Shown: positions 32,078 through 40,572 of the stretch, in pieces
Numbering within the stretch: the stretch's first letter is position 1
How the letters are laid out: every line of letters begins with the position of its first letter
DNA from: Rhodococcus tibetensis
GTDB taxonomy: Bacteria > Actinomycetota > Actinomycetes > Mycobacteriales > Mycobacteriaceae
Reading direction: 5' to 3'
DNA: 64,000 nucleotides
NCBI RefSeq assembly: GCF_024438035.1
Contig: NZ_JANFQF010000011.1
Location: forward strand, 149,459 to 213,458
Position numbers and translations under genes: made by a program
Notes under the pieces: model-generated
Told to the model about the DNA's origin: nothing
Seen by the model: only the letters and a program-made list of their open reading frames with translations
The model's database searches: none

Positions 32078-32926
32078 ATGGGCCGCACGGGCAGGAGGGC
32101 GCTCGCGCCCGCACACACGTTCGCCCTCGTGGCCGGAATGGTCGCCTCGCTGGCGGCCTGCGATTCCCAGTCCGGCATCCCCGTGGACGCAGCGGAGGCA
32201 GAAGTCGCGGCAGCACCCGGATCCATCGTCGACGATTCCATCACCCGGCCCTCGACGTCCGCCCGGCCTGCTCCCCGCGTGATCGTCGGTGAGGTGCCCG
32301 GCAATCCCGCGGCCGCCGACGCCGTCCGCGCCTGGGCCCTCGACCTCGTCACCGATCCCGAAAGGGTGACGTCGGCTTGCTGGACGCTCCCACCGGCCCA
32401 GATCGCCGAACAGTACGCGGACACCGCCGCCGTGCTCCGGGCAGTCGCACAACCCGGAGTCGACGGGCAGTTCTCGGTGTCGTGGACGGGCGGCAGCACC
32501 ACGGTGTCGGTCAAACGGAGCGAGATCGCGTCCGGCTACGCCTGCCCGCACGTCCACGCCGCCGGGACAGTCGACTTCTACACCCAGGCGGACGCCGAAC
32601 ACGCGGTGACGAGGTTCCTGTCGCGGGAGGCGGGCCGACCGGTGAATCGGGCCGACACCGAGACCGCCTATCCGCTGATCTGCCCCGGATTCAGTCCGTG
32701 GGACCCGTCCGGGACTGGTGACGGCGGGCAACCACCACTGAAGCAGAACCCTGATGTTCTGGCCGACACCACCACGTTCGCAGCCGACGAAATGACTACG
32801 ACACCGGTCCGGGGCGACTACGTGATTGTCACCGTCCCGGTCACCGATGTCTCGGGTGTGACGAAGACCAAGCAGGTCACCTTGTCGATCGGCCAGGACG
32901 GCTACTGCCTGGGCGAAGTAACGTAG
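32078..32926 (+). CDS. Predicted lipoprotein of unknown function
   Basis: A 282-aa exported protein. N-terminal signal with lipobox SLAAC, so Cys28 would be lipidated. The mature part has a Ser/Thr/Pro linker to about residue 65, then a domain with four Cys (SACWTLP, GYACPHVHAAG, LICPGF, GYCLGE) that could form two disulfides. RAWALDLVTDPERV and VIVTVPVTDVSG are visible. I do not recognise a named family. ATG at 32078. It is divergent from the acyltransferase gene across 90 bp. A hairpin with a T-run follows the stop at once. Confidence 0.7.
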   Translation: MGRTGRRALAPAHTFALVAGMVASLAACDSQSGIPVDAAEAEVAAAPGSIVDDSITRPSTSARPAPRVIVGEVPGNPAAADAVRAWALDLVTDPERVTSACWTLPPAQIAEQYADTAAVLRAVAQPGVDGQFSVSWTGGSTTVSVKRSEIASGYACPHVHAAGTVDFYTQADAEHAVTRFLSREAGRPVNRADTETAYPLICPGFSPWDPSGTGDGGQPPLKQNPDVLADTTTFAADEMTTTPVRGDYVIVTVPVTDVSGVTKTKQVTLSIGQDGYCLGEVT

Positions 32927-32960
32927 GCGGCTCCGCCGTCCGTGCGCCTTTTTGGTCGTT
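32926..32960 (+). terminator. Hairpin with T-tract after the lipoprotein gene
   Basis: GGCGG (32926-32930) pairs with CCGCC (32933-32937); GTCCGTGCGCCTTTTTGG follows, giving a T5 run. The segment TAGGCGGCTCCGCCGTCC, including the stop codon, recurs nearly unchanged at 50817. Confidence 0.65.
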
Positions 32961-33037
32961 GGGGCTACCGGAAGGGCGCTCAGGTGGCGCAGCCGCCTAC
33001 CCTGGAACAGTCGCTCAGCTCTTCAGGAGGCATACCA

Positions 33038-34618
33038 GTGCAGGTCACCAGCGTCGGACACGCCGGATTTCACATCCAGACCGAGGCAGGATCGATCCTG
33101 TGCGACCCCTGGGTGAACCCTGCGTACTTCGGGTCGTGGTTCCCGTTCCCGGACAACACCCAGCTCGACTGGGACGCGCTCGGCAACTGCGACTACCTGT
33201 ATGTATCGCACCTGCACAAGGACCACTTCGACCCGGAGAACCTGAGCAAGCACGTCAACAAGGACGCCATCGTTCTGCTCCCCGACTACCCGGTGCCGGA
33301 CCTCAAACGTGAACTCGAGGCGCTCGGTTTTTCCAAGTTCTTCGAGACCGAGGATTCGGTCAAGCACAGGATCAACGGCGACGGAATCGAGGTGACGCCG
33401 CAGGCTCCCCTCGCGCCGGGCGACCTCGACATCATGATCATCGCCTTGCGCGCGCCCGCGGACGGCCCGATCGGCGACTCCGGTCTGGTGGTGTCCGACG
33501 GCGAGACCACGTGCTTCAACATGAACGACGCCCGGCCCGTCGACATGGATGTTCTGCACGACCAGTTCGGCAAGATCGACATCCACCTGCTGCAGTATTC
33601 GGGTGCCATCTGGTACCCGATGGTCTACGACATCCCCACGAAGACCAAAGCCAACTTCGGCAAGCAGAAGCGCCAGCGCGGCATGGACCGTTGTCGCAGC
33701 TACATCGAGCAGGTCGACGCCACCTGGGTGGTGCCCTCTGCGGGCCCGCCCGTGTTCCTGGACGACGAGCTGCGTTACCTCAACGACGACCGGGGTGACG
33801 AGGGGAACATTTTCCCCGACCAGATCACGTTCCTCGAGCAAATGAAGATCCACGGCAACGACGGCGGAATCCTGATGATTCCGGGGTCCACCGCGGACGT
33901 GAAAGGCGGCGAGCTCACGCTCACGCACCCCATTTCCGATGCCGAGGTCGACAAGATCTTCTCCGACAAGGCCGCATACATCGAGGACATGGCGAAGCGC
34001 ATGGCGCCGGTCCTGGCCGCCGAGAAGGCCACGTGGGCCCCCGCCGAGGGTGAGCCGCTGCTCGAGGCGCTCAAAGCGAAGTTCGAGCCGATCATGAAGC
34101 AGTCCGACCTGATCTGCGACGGCATCGGCTACCCGGTCGGCCTCGTGATGGGCGACGAGACCGTCGTCCTCGACTTCCCGCAGCGCACCGTCCGCCCGCG
34201 CGGTGAGAAGGACGGCAAGTACCGCTACGGCTTCCGGATCGCGCCGGAACTGGTGCGCACGGTGCTCCGCGACGACGAACCCGACTGGGTGAACACCATC
34301 TTCTTGTCCACCCGCTTCGAGGCGTGGCGCGTCGGCGGGTACAACGAATTCCTGTACACGTTCTTCAAGTGCCTCACCGACGAGCGCATCGCGTACGCCG
34401 ACGGCTGGTTCGCCGAGGCCCACGACGACTCGGCGTCGATCGAACTCGGCGGCTACGAGATCCAGCGTCGCTGCCCGCACCTCAAGGCCGACCTGTCGAA
34501 GTTCGGCGTCGTCGACGGCACCAATCTCACCTGCAACCTGCACGGCTGGCAGTGGGACCTCGAGACGGGCCGGTGCAAGACGTCCAAGGGCCACGAGCTG
34601 CGGTCGAGCAAGCTCTGA
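33038..34618 (+). CDS. Metallo-beta-lactamase-fold protein fused to a Rieske [2Fe-2S] domain (Rv3818 homologue)
   Basis: A 526-aa cytosolic protein with two domains. The N-terminal two thirds are metallo-beta-lactamase-like: GHAGFHIQTEAGSILCDPW, then HLHKDHFD (His58, His60, Asp62, His63) and a later AGPPVF region. It resembles UlaG/NAPE-PLD-type hydrolases. The C-terminal 60 residues are a Rieske domain: CPH (Cys479, His481) and CNLHGWQWDL (Cys499, His502) bind a [2Fe-2S] cluster. The fusion suggests a redox-linked hydrolase such as those acting on CMP-N-acetylneuraminate, but substrate and partner are unknown. GTG at 33038 has AGGAGG 7 nt upstream, so a longer frame from 32942 is rejected. 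Confidence 0.87.
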   Translation: MQVTSVGHAGFHIQTEAGSILCDPWVNPAYFGSWFPFPDNTQLDWDALGNCDYLYVSHLHKDHFDPENLSKHVNKDAIVLLPDYPVPDLKRELEALGFSKFFETEDSVKHRINGDGIEVTPQAPLAPGDLDIMIIALRAPADGPIGDSGLVVSDGETTCFNMNDARPVDMDVLHDQFGKIDIHLLQYSGAIWYPMVYDIPTKTKANFGKQKRQRGMDRCRSYIEQVDATWVVPSAGPPVFLDDELRYLNDDRGDEGNIFPDQITFLEQMKIHGNDGGILMIPGSTADVKGGELTLTHPISDAEVDKIFSDKAAYIEDMAKRMAPVLAAEKATWAPAEGEPLLEALKAKFEPIMKQSDLICDGIGYPVGLVMGDETVVLDFPQRTVRPRGEKDGKYRYGFRIAPELVRTVLRDDEPDWVNTIFLSTRFEAWRVGGYNEFLYTFFKCLTDERIAYADGWFAEAHDDSASIELGGYEIQRRCPHLKADLSKFGVVDGTNLTCNLHGWQWDLETGRCKTSKGHELRSSKL

Positions 34619-34637
34619 TCGGTCCTGCACGGCTGCA

Positions 34638-34682
34638 CGAACGGGACGTCGGTTCGGTTAGATCGAACCAACGTCCCGTTCG
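34638..34682. terminator. Long hairpin between convergent genes
   Basis: A 19-bp stem with one mismatch: left arm 34638-34656 (CGAACGGGACGTCGGTTCG), loop 34657-34663, right arm 34664-34682. It starts 19 nt after the Rieske-protein stop and also faces the end of the MFS gene. Confidence 0.8.
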
Positions 34683-34714
34683 CGCGTCAGGGGCCCGGGC
34701 GGCGGGGCCGGGCT

Positions 34715-35880
34715 TCAGGCCGCAGGAGGCGGCGGCAGCCAACGGCGGACCAGAGCCGCAGACGCTAGAACCGGGACAGCGAGTGCCGCAACGAGTGTGG
34801 TGACCGAGAACCACGTCGAGCAGACAGCGAAGCCCACATAGATCAGAAGTGCAGTGATTTCGCCGAAGAGCCCGGACACCGAGGTGACGGTGGCCCGCGC
34901 CGGACCGGTGATCGCCTCCTGCACACGCGCTTCCGACACGATCATGACATTGCCCAGGCTGCCGTAGCCCACACCGATTGCGGCGAACCCGGCGACACCA
35001 CCCAGAAGCGCTCCGACACCGAGCAATACGGCACCGACCGCGACGACTCGGCTCATCGTCACCGCTCGCATCGACGCCGTGCGTCCGGCTGCTGCGGTAC
35101 CCACCACTTGGCCTGCAACGGTGATGGCCACCAGCAACGGCACCACCGCCGTCGTTGTGCCGCCGTCCCGAGCGAGAAGGCCGAAATACTCGTCGAAGGC
35201 TAGGAACCCGACGAGCACCGACGACAGAATCACGCCGCGGCGGAGCACTGTTTCGTGCGAGACCTCCCCGATCCCGGCACGGAGCATGCCGGTGTAGCGG
35301 GACAAGAGTCCGCGCCCGTCGGCCACTTCCCGTGTTTCGTCCGCGTCCGCTGCTCTCGGCGCAGCGGGCAGCAGTAGAGCGAACCCTCCGTGCACCACCG
35401 TTGCGGCGACACTCACCCACCCGACCAGCGCGTAGCCGCCGACGACGAAGGTGCGGCGGTCAGTGTGGCGACGAGGTTGCTCATCATGGCGCCGGAGTTG
35501 GCGTAGCCGAGGAGTCGGGCGAAGCTCGCCGACTCACCCCGCGACACCAGCTCGTCGTAGAGCAACGCCTCGAAGGTTCCCGACTGGATTGCGCCGCTGA
35601 TGCCCCACAGCGCGAATCCGGCGGCGAAGCCGGCATACGACGGCACGGCAATCCACAGGGTGAATCCCGCCGTGTACAGCGCGGAGGCGAAGACGAGTAA
35701 TCCACGACGGGACACGGTGTCGGCCCACGCGCCCGAGGGCACCTCCGCGACGAACGACACGATCGACCAGATGATGAACAGCGACGAGATCTGCCCGATA
35801 CTGAGGCCGTGGTCGGCGAACAGCAGGTCGTAGAGACCGAAGAGCGGAATGAGGTCACGCGTGGCGGTGTAACCGACCAC
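34715..35880 (-). pseudogene. MFS transporter, split by one frameshift
   Basis: Two frames make one transporter. The upstream half (35880 to about 35450) gives RDLIPLFGLYDLLFADHGLS, the MFS signature region VAEVPSGAWADTVSRRG and six hydrophobic segments, then runs into 35413. The downstream half (35416 to 34715) continues with helices 7-12. Restoring one base in the CCTTCG stretch near 35448-35452 would read PFVVGGYALVGWVSVAA through the junction, a normal transmembrane helix. Joined length is about 388 aa, right for the family. Either a recent null allele or a sequencing error; substrate unknown. Confidence 0.75.
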
Positions 35881-35990
35881 CCGGACGGCCAGTGAACGCT
35901 GGGAACTGGGTCAAGGCTGAGAGGCGGGATATCTCACGCGCTCATTTTGACACGGGGCGCCCGGCGGGTCGCCCGATTTCCTTCGATCGG

Positions 35991-36476
35991 CTATCCGGCT
36001 GTCGGTGGCTGATCGACGAGCTGGGCCATGTAGAGCTGGTCGCCCATCTTGTCCATCAACTCGATCTGTGTCTCCAGATAGTCGATGTGCTCCTCTTCTT
36101 CCGCGAGGATTCCCTCGAGCAGCTTCGCCGACGTGGCGTCGCCCTTCTCGCGGCACATCTGAATTCCGGGACGCAGACGCTCGACCACCTCGAGCTCGAC
36201 CGCGAGGTCGGAGTGGAACTGCTCTCGCAGGTCCTGTCCGATGCGCAGCGGGAGCAGCTTCTGATAGTTCGGGAGCGCCTCGAGAAAGAGGATGCGGTCG
36301 GTCAGGATCTCGGCGTGAATCATCTCTTCGATGGATTCGGCTCGGGTCTTGGCCGCCAGTTTGGTGAAGCCCCAATTGGCCTGCATCTTCGAGTGCAGGA
36401 AATACTGATTGATTGCCGTCAGCTCACTCGTCAACTGTTCGTTGAGAAGAGCGATGACCTCGTCGTTACCGCGCAT
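35991..36476 (-). CDS. bfr: Bacterioferritin
   Basis: A 161-aa haem-binding ferritin that oxidises Fe(II) and stores iron as a 24-mer. Ferroxidase ligands are visible in NEQLTSELTAINQYFLHSKM (Glu18), ESIEEMIHAEILTDR (Glu and His, with the haem Met) and ILAEEEEHIDYLETQIEL (Glu, His). ATG start with AACCTCCGG read as CCGGAGGTT upstream. Bfd, its partner that reduces and releases stored iron, lies 77 bp upstream on the same strand and is probably cotranscribed. This is one of three ferritin-like proteins in the window. Confidence 0.95.
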   Translation of the reverse strand: MRGNDEVIALLNEQLTSELTAINQYFLHSKMQANWGFTKLAAKTRAESIEEMIHAEILTDRILFLEALPNYQKLLPLRIGQDLREQFHSDLAVELEVVERLRPGIQMCREKGDATSAKLLEGILAEEEEHIDYLETQIELMDKMGDQLYMAQLVDQPPTAG

Positions 36477-36553
36477 GACAACCTCCGGTCGCCGGGACTA
36501 ATTCGACCGTATCAGGCTCGACCACTATCCGCAGCGGATCGTGGTTTCAGTTG

Positions 36554-36736
36554 TCAGGCAGCTGTGCGACTACGTGCCGCGTACGCACAGAGAATTTCTT
36601 CCAGGCGGTCGACGCAGGTACCACACCCCCATCCGGCTCCACAGCGCTCACCGATGGCATCTGGACTGTCGGCACCGTCGTGCACGTGCTCGTGCACCTC
36701 GGACTCGGTGACGGCCTTGCAGATGCACACGAACAT
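36554..36736 (-). CDS. bfd: Bacterioferritin-associated ferredoxin
   Basis: A 60-aa BFD-like [2Fe-2S] protein. The four cluster cysteines are visible: CIC (Cys4, Cys6) at the N-terminus and GCGTC (Cys38, Cys41) later, matching the family spacing; an extra Cys lies at ERCGAG. Known Bfd proteins donate electrons to haem in bacterioferritin to mobilise iron when iron is scarce. ATG start. A good IdeR-type iron box lies 29 bp upstream, consistent with derepression under iron limitation. Confidence 0.92.
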   Translation of the reverse strand: MFVCICKAVTESEVHEHVHDGADSPDAIGERCGAGWGCGTCVDRLEEILCAYAARSRTAA

Positions 36737-36764
36737 GTGGAGCTCCCTTACGCGAACTATCTGA

Positions 36765-36783
36765 TTAGGTAAGGGTTACATCA
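36765..36783. promoter_or_regulatory. IdeR/DtxR-type iron box before bfd
   Basis: TTAGGTAAGGGTTACATCA matches the DtxR/IdeR consensus TTAGGTTAGGCTAACCTAA at 14 of 19 positions by eye. It lies 29 bp upstream of the bfd ATG and would block transcription when iron is plentiful. Confidence 0.6.
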
Positions 36784-36794
36784 TTTCGCCGAGG

Positions 36795-36814
36795 ATGCAA
36801 GGGTAGCCTTGCAT
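36795..36814. repeat. Inverted repeat between serS and bfd
   Basis: Perfect 8-bp arms ATGCAAGG and CCTTGCAT with GTAG between. It is 17 nt after the serS stop and 12 bp beyond the iron box, so it may end serS transcription or form part of the bfd promoter. Confidence 0.4.
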
Positions 36815-36830
36815 AACGGTCAGTATTCTT

Positions 36831-38087
36831 TTACGGCTTCAATACGTCCGTACCGACGAAGGGCACCAAAGCCTCCGGCACTCGCACGGTTCCGTCGGAC
36901 TGCTGGTGGTTCTCGAGGATTGCCACGATCCACCGCGTAGTGGCCAACGTGCCGTTGAGGGTGGCGGCAGTCTGCGGCTTTCCGTTCTCGTCGCGGTACC
37001 GCACACTCAGTCGCCGCGCCTGGAACGTCGTGCAGTTCGACGTCGACGTGAGCTCCCGGTACGCCTGCTGGGTGGGCACCCACGCCTCGCAGTCGAACTT
37101 GCGGGCCGCCGAGGACCCCAGGTCGCCGCCGGCGACGTCGATCACCCGGTAGGGGACATCGATGGCGGCCAGCATGTCGCGCTCCCACGACAGCAGACGC
37201 TGATGCTCGGCGTCGGCGTCCTCGGGCTTGCAGTAGGTGAACATCTCCACCTTGTCGAACTGGTGGACGCGGATGATGCCGCGGGTGTCCTTGCCGTAGC
37301 TGCCCGCTTCCCGGCGGAAGCACGTCGACCAGCCCGCGTACCGCTTCGGGCCGGCGGAAAGGTCGAGGATCTCACCCGAGTGGTACCCGGCGAGCGGGAC
37401 CTCCGAGGTTCCGACGAGGTAGAGGTCGTCGTCGGCAAGGTGATAGATCTCGTCCGCATGGGCGCCGAGGAACCCGGTGCCCGCCATGATTTCGGGCCGC
37501 ACCAGAACGGGCGGAATCATCATCTGAAACCCGTTGGCCATCGCCTTCTGGGCGGCGAGCTGCAGCATGCCGAGCTGCAACATGGCCCCGAAGCCGGTGA
37601 GGAAGTAGAACCGGGCACCGGACACTTTCGCGCCGCGTTCCATGTCGATCAGCCCCAGCGACTCGCCCAGTTCGAGGTGGTCCTTGGGCTCGAAGTCGAA
37701 CGTCGGCACGTCGCCGACCGTCTCGAGAGTCACGAAGTCGTCCTCGCCACCGGCAGGGGCGCCGTCCTGGACGATGTTGGAGATTGCCCGGTGCGCGGCG
37801 TCGAGCGCTGCCTGCGCCTCGTGCTGCTCCGCCTCGGCCTGCTTCACCTTGGCCGCAAGTTCCTTGGACCCCTCGAGCAGCGCGGGCCGGTCCTCTGGGG
37901 ACGCCTGGCCCACCTTTTTGCCGAAGGACTTCTGCTCGGCACGCAGAGTGTCGCCGGCGAGTACCGCGGCGCGACGGGACGCGTCGGCCTCGAGCAGGGC
38001 GTCGACCAGAGCGGGATCTTCGCCGCGGGTGCGCTGCGACTCGCGGACGGCGTCGGGGTTCTCGCGGAGGAACTTCAGGTCAATCAC
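36831..38087 (-). CDS. serS: Seryl-tRNA synthetase
   Basis: A 418-aa class II aminoacyl-tRNA synthetase. The N-terminal two-helix coiled coil that grips the long arm of tRNA-Ser spans about residues 30-105 ([20 protein letters not shown]). Class II motifs follow: [35 protein letters not shown] (motif 2) and [18 protein letters not shown] (motif 3). Start taken as GTG at 38087, beginning [14 protein letters not shown]; the ORF extends further upstream without family similarity. Homologous to Rv3834c, in the same position relative to Rv3835 and pheA. Confidence 0.96.
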   Translation of the reverse strand: MIDLKFLRENPDAVRESQRTRGEDPALVDALLEADASRRAAVLAGDTLRAEQKSFGKKVGQASPEDRPALLEGSKELAAKVKQAEAEQHEAQAALDAAHRAISNIVQDGAPAGGEDDFVTLETVGDVPTFDFEPKDHLELGESLGLIDMERGAKVSGARFYFLTGFGAMLQLGMLQLAAQKAMANGFQMMIPPVLVRPEIMAGTGFLGAHADEIYHLADDDLYLVGTSEVPLAGYHSGEILDLSAGPKRYAGWSTCFRREAGSYGKDTRGIIRVHQFDKVEMFTYCKPEDADAEHQRLLSWERDMLAAIDVPYRVIDVAGGDLGSSAARKFDCEAWVPTQQAYRELTSTSNCTTFQARRLSVRYRDENGKPQTAATLNGTLATTRWIVAILENHQQSDGTVRVPEALVPFVGTDVLKP

Positions 38088-38120
38088 GGTGTCAAACCCT
38101 ACCGGGCGCCCCCGGAGCAC

Positions 38121-38540
38121 TCATTCGGGTTTCGGTTCCAGCAGGCTCACCAGATCTTCCCGGCCGAACATCCTGGCGGCGTCCACCGCCGTAGGGTGCC
38201 CGGCTCTGACATCGGCGCCACCCGCGACGAGAGTGCGCACCACCGCGTCCTCGCCCCTGAACAATGCCCCCGCCAGCGGCGATTGCCCCTTGTCGTTGAG
38301 CCGATTGACGTCGGCGCCACGGTCGATCAGGGCCTGGACCGCGTCGGTATGACCGTGGTAGGCGGCCAGCATGACGAGGGTGTCGCCGTTCTGGTTGGTG
38401 AGGTTCACCGGGACTCCGGCGTTGATGTACGTGATCAACGCCACGGCGTCACCGGCGCGAGCGGCGTCGAACACCCGGCCCGCAAGTTCCTGGAGTTCGG
38501 GGTCCACCGGCTCGGCGGACGACTGCGCATGGTCGTTCAT
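38121..38540 (-). CDS. Ankyrin-repeat protein
   Basis: A 139-aa cytosolic protein made of three to four ankyrin repeats: ARAGDAVALITYINAGVPVN, NQNGDTLVMLAAYHGHTDAV, QALIDRGADVNRLNDKGQSP and a last copy ending AARMFGREDLVSLLEP. Such proteins bind other proteins; a partner is not suggested by the sequence. ATG start. It ends 33 bp before serS on the same strand, so the two may be cotranscribed. Bacterial homologues are often found alone or beside catalase genes. Confidence 0.85.
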   Translation of the reverse strand: MNDHAQSSAEPVDPELQELAGRVFDAARAGDAVALITYINAGVPVNLTNQNGDTLVMLAAYHGHTDAVQALIDRGADVNRLNDKGQSPLAGALFRGEDAVVRTLVAGGADVRAGHPTAVDAARMFGREDLVSLLEPKPE

Positions 38541-38608
38541 GGCACTCGAAGCTACCCCGTCCCGAACACGATCGAGGGAGTTGTTCTGCTTCTCGCAGCG
38601 GAACGGGC

Positions 38609-39727
38609 ATGATGGAAATGATGTCCTCAGATCAGCCGAACGGCGCCGAACCGCAGCCCGGGAATGCCGGGCAACCGACCAAGGCGCCCCGCACCATGTC
38701 CGCGACCACGACTCGTCGCGCGCTCGCGGCTGTCGCGGTGGGTGCAGTGGTCGCGGCGATCGCGACGTTCGCGATCGCAGGTGGGTTCAACCGCAGCGAG
38801 AACCTGCCCACCCACTCGGGTGAATCCGGACCACAGGCGACCGAGTCGGTGGAAGGGGAAGCCTTCGCCTCGGCGGTCGCAGGCGACTGCCTCGACTGGA
38901 CGCCGTCCAACGACCCCAAAGAGGACCGCAAGGACGTCGCGAAAGTCGACTGCTCGACGCAGCACCGTTTCGAGGTGGCGGCCCCGCTGGATCTCAGCGT
39001 CTACCCGGGCGCCGAGTTCGGCCCGGGTTCGCGTTACCCGGGGGCCCTGCGATTCGCCGGACTGCGGGACGAGCATTGCGTGCCGGCGGTCGATTCCTAT
39101 CTGGGTGCGCGTTTCGATCCTTACGGCAAGTTCAGCGTGGGTCTCATGTTCCCCAGCGAGGCAGGCTGGACCGCCGGTGAGCGCACACTACGATGCGGTC
39201 TTCAATTCTCCGGTACCGCAGGAACTTTGCTTCCCTTCAGTGGGCGGGTGGCCGAGCAGGACCAATCCAATGTCTGGGATCCCGGCACCTGCATCGGCAT
39301 CAATCAGAACGTCCCCACCGATCCCGTCGACTGCGTGCAGCCTCACGCGTACGAGGTGATTTCCGTGGTCGACCTCGGCACCCAGTTCCCAGGTTCGATG
39401 CCGTCGGTGGAAGATCAGGACAAGTACCTTGAGGGCGTGTGCACCCAGGCGTCCAACGAATTCCTCGGCTCCGCGGACGCGTTGCGGAACAAGACCCTCA
39501 CCTTGTTCTGGGACAACCTGGAACTCGACAGCTGGCTGGCGGGTAGCAGGCGCATCAACTGTTCTGTGGGCAAGGAGATCGACACCGGCGGTTTCTCGAC
39601 CATCACCGGGTCCGCCAAGGGGGATATCTTGATCAACGGCGCTGCGCCGGTACCGCCACCGCCTACTCCGGAGGGCAGATCGATGCCGACGCCGCTTCCC
39701 GGCGCGGCTCCGGTTCCCGGGTCCTGA
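38609..39727 (+). CDS. Septum-formation family membrane protein (Rv3835 homologue)
   Basis: A protein of about 372 aa with a short cytosolic N-terminus, one membrane helix (about residues 37-58, LAAVAVGAVVAAIATFAIAG) and a large outside part. Two related Septum_form-type domains follow, each beginning with a Cys-Asp signature: GDCLDWTPSNDPKED with KVDCSTQHRFEV, and GTCIGINQNVPTD with PVDCVQPHAYEV. The tail is Pro-rich. The family name comes from a link to septum formation in actinobacteria; the mechanism is unknown. Four ATG codons lie between 38609 and 38621, so the exact start is open. The next gene overlaps its region and is cotranscribed. Confidence 0.83.
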   Translation: MMEMMSSDQPNGAEPQPGNAGQPTKAPRTMSATTTRRALAAVAVGAVVAAIATFAIAGGFNRSENLPTHSGESGPQATESVEGEAFASAVAGDCLDWTPSNDPKEDRKDVAKVDCSTQHRFEVAAPLDLSVYPGAEFGPGSRYPGALRFAGLRDEHCVPAVDSYLGARFDPYGKFSVGLMFPSEAGWTAGERTLRCGLQFSGTAGTLLPFSGRVAEQDQSNVWDPGTCIGINQNVPTDPVDCVQPHAYEVISVVDLGTQFPGSMPSVEDQDKYLEGVCTQASNEFLGSADALRNKTLTLFWDNLELDSWLAGSRRINCSVGKEIDTGGFSTITGSAKGDILINGAAPVPPPPTPEGRSMPTPLPGAAPVPGS

Positions 39728-39728
39728 G

Positions 39729-40079
39729 GTGCCGGTCGCGATGACGCCCGATCGATTCGAGGAATTGGTCGGGGACGCGCTCGATCTGATCCCGCCTCGG
39801 CTGGCGACCGCCATCGACAACGTCGTCGTTCTCGTCGACGACCGCAATGAGGACGATCCACATCTCCTCGGGCTGTACCACGGGATCGCACTGACCGAAC
39901 GGGACAGTCATTACGGCGGATCGCTACCCGATACGATTACCGTCTATCGCGACGCCCTTCTCGAAATGTGCAGTTCAGAGGAGGAAGTCGTTCACGAAGT
40001 GGCGGTCACTGTGATCCATGAGGTTGCACACTACTTCGGGATAGATGAAGATCGCTTGCACGAGCTCGGCTGGGGATGA
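39729..40079 (+). CDS. Zincin-like metallopeptidase family protein (Rv3836 homologue)
   Basis: A 116-aa protein with the zinc-binding HExxH motif in VTVIHEVAHYFGIDEDRLHE, typical of the small minimal-zincin family common in actinobacteria. The N-terminal part TPDRFEELVGDALDLIPPRL and VVVLVDDRNEDDPHLLGLYH are family signatures. Proteolysis has not been shown for these proteins. GTG at 39729, one base after the TGA of the Septum_form gene; ATG at 39741 is an alternative. Tight spacing indicates an operon. Confidence 0.87.
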   Translation: MPVAMTPDRFEELVGDALDLIPPRLATAIDNVVVLVDDRNEDDPHLLGLYHGIALTERDSHYGGSLPDTITVYRDALLEMCSSEEEVVHEVAVTVIHEVAHYFGIDEDRLHELGWG

Positions 40080-40086
40080 ACGGTTT

Positions 40087-40111
40087 TCCCGAGGAGATTT
40101 TTTTCTCGGGA
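40087..40111 (+). terminator. Hairpin with a T7 run after the metallopeptidase gene
   Basis: TCCCGAG (40087-40093) pairs with CTCGGGA (40105-40111); the loop contains seven T. It lies 8 nt after the metallopeptidase stop and before the PE gene. The T-run is inside the loop rather than after it, so termination is uncertain. Confidence 0.45.
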
Positions 40112-40232
40112 TCGGGGGGAACCGAAGAGCGCGTGGCAGCGTCCAAGAAAGTAGGGACGCTGCACCATGCAGTTCGCTTGCCGGGGGGCAGCTGCCTTCC
40201 GCACCCGCCTAGGTCAGAAGGAGTTCGACGCA

Positions 40233-40538
40233 ATGCCAGCTCTGCACGTCGCACCTGAAGCTCTTGTCGCCGCTGCCGTGGAACTCGACGCGCTCGCCGC
40301 GCGCCTCGAGGCATCGGTTGCACTCAACTCCGCAGCCATCCGTGTATTGCCGTCCGGGAGCGAAGAAGTCTCCCTCCATGCCGCCGGTTACTTCAACACT
40401 GTCGCAGGCACATTCACTCCTGCTGTCGCTCAGGGGATTCTCGAGATGCGGGAGACCGCGAACACGCTCCGCGCCCAAGCCGCCCTGTACGCCGCCGAGG
40501 ACTTCGCCCTCGGCGCGTCGCTCGCTGCGGGCATGTGA
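40233..40538 (+). CDS. PE-family type VII secretion substrate
   Basis: A 101-aa PE-like protein, the length of a bare PE domain. It begins PALHVAPEALVAAAVELDALAARLEA, a long amphipathic helix, and the second helix ends ALYAAEDFALGASL. This contains YxxxD (Tyr-Ala-Ala-Glu-Asp), the general type VII secretion signal. PE proteins pair with a PPE partner and are secreted as folded dimers. ATG with AAGGAG 9 nt upstream. The next genes are a PPE and an EspG-like chaperone, so this is a compact PE-PPE-EspG unit. No ESX membrane gene is nearby. Confidence 0.82.
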   Translation: MPALHVAPEALVAAAVELDALAARLEASVALNSAAIRVLPSGSEEVSLHAAGYFNTVAGTFTPAVAQGILEMRETANTLRAQAALYAAEDFALGASLAAGM

Positions 40539-40572
40539 CCGGAACGCCTCGAGACCAGTAGGAGATTCGCAT

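Noticed and set aside
34638..34682. A tRNA-like fold because of GGTTCGGTTAGATCGAACC.
   Set aside because: The segment is one long hairpin with a near-perfect 19-bp stem; no acceptor stem, D-arm or anticodon arm can be drawn.
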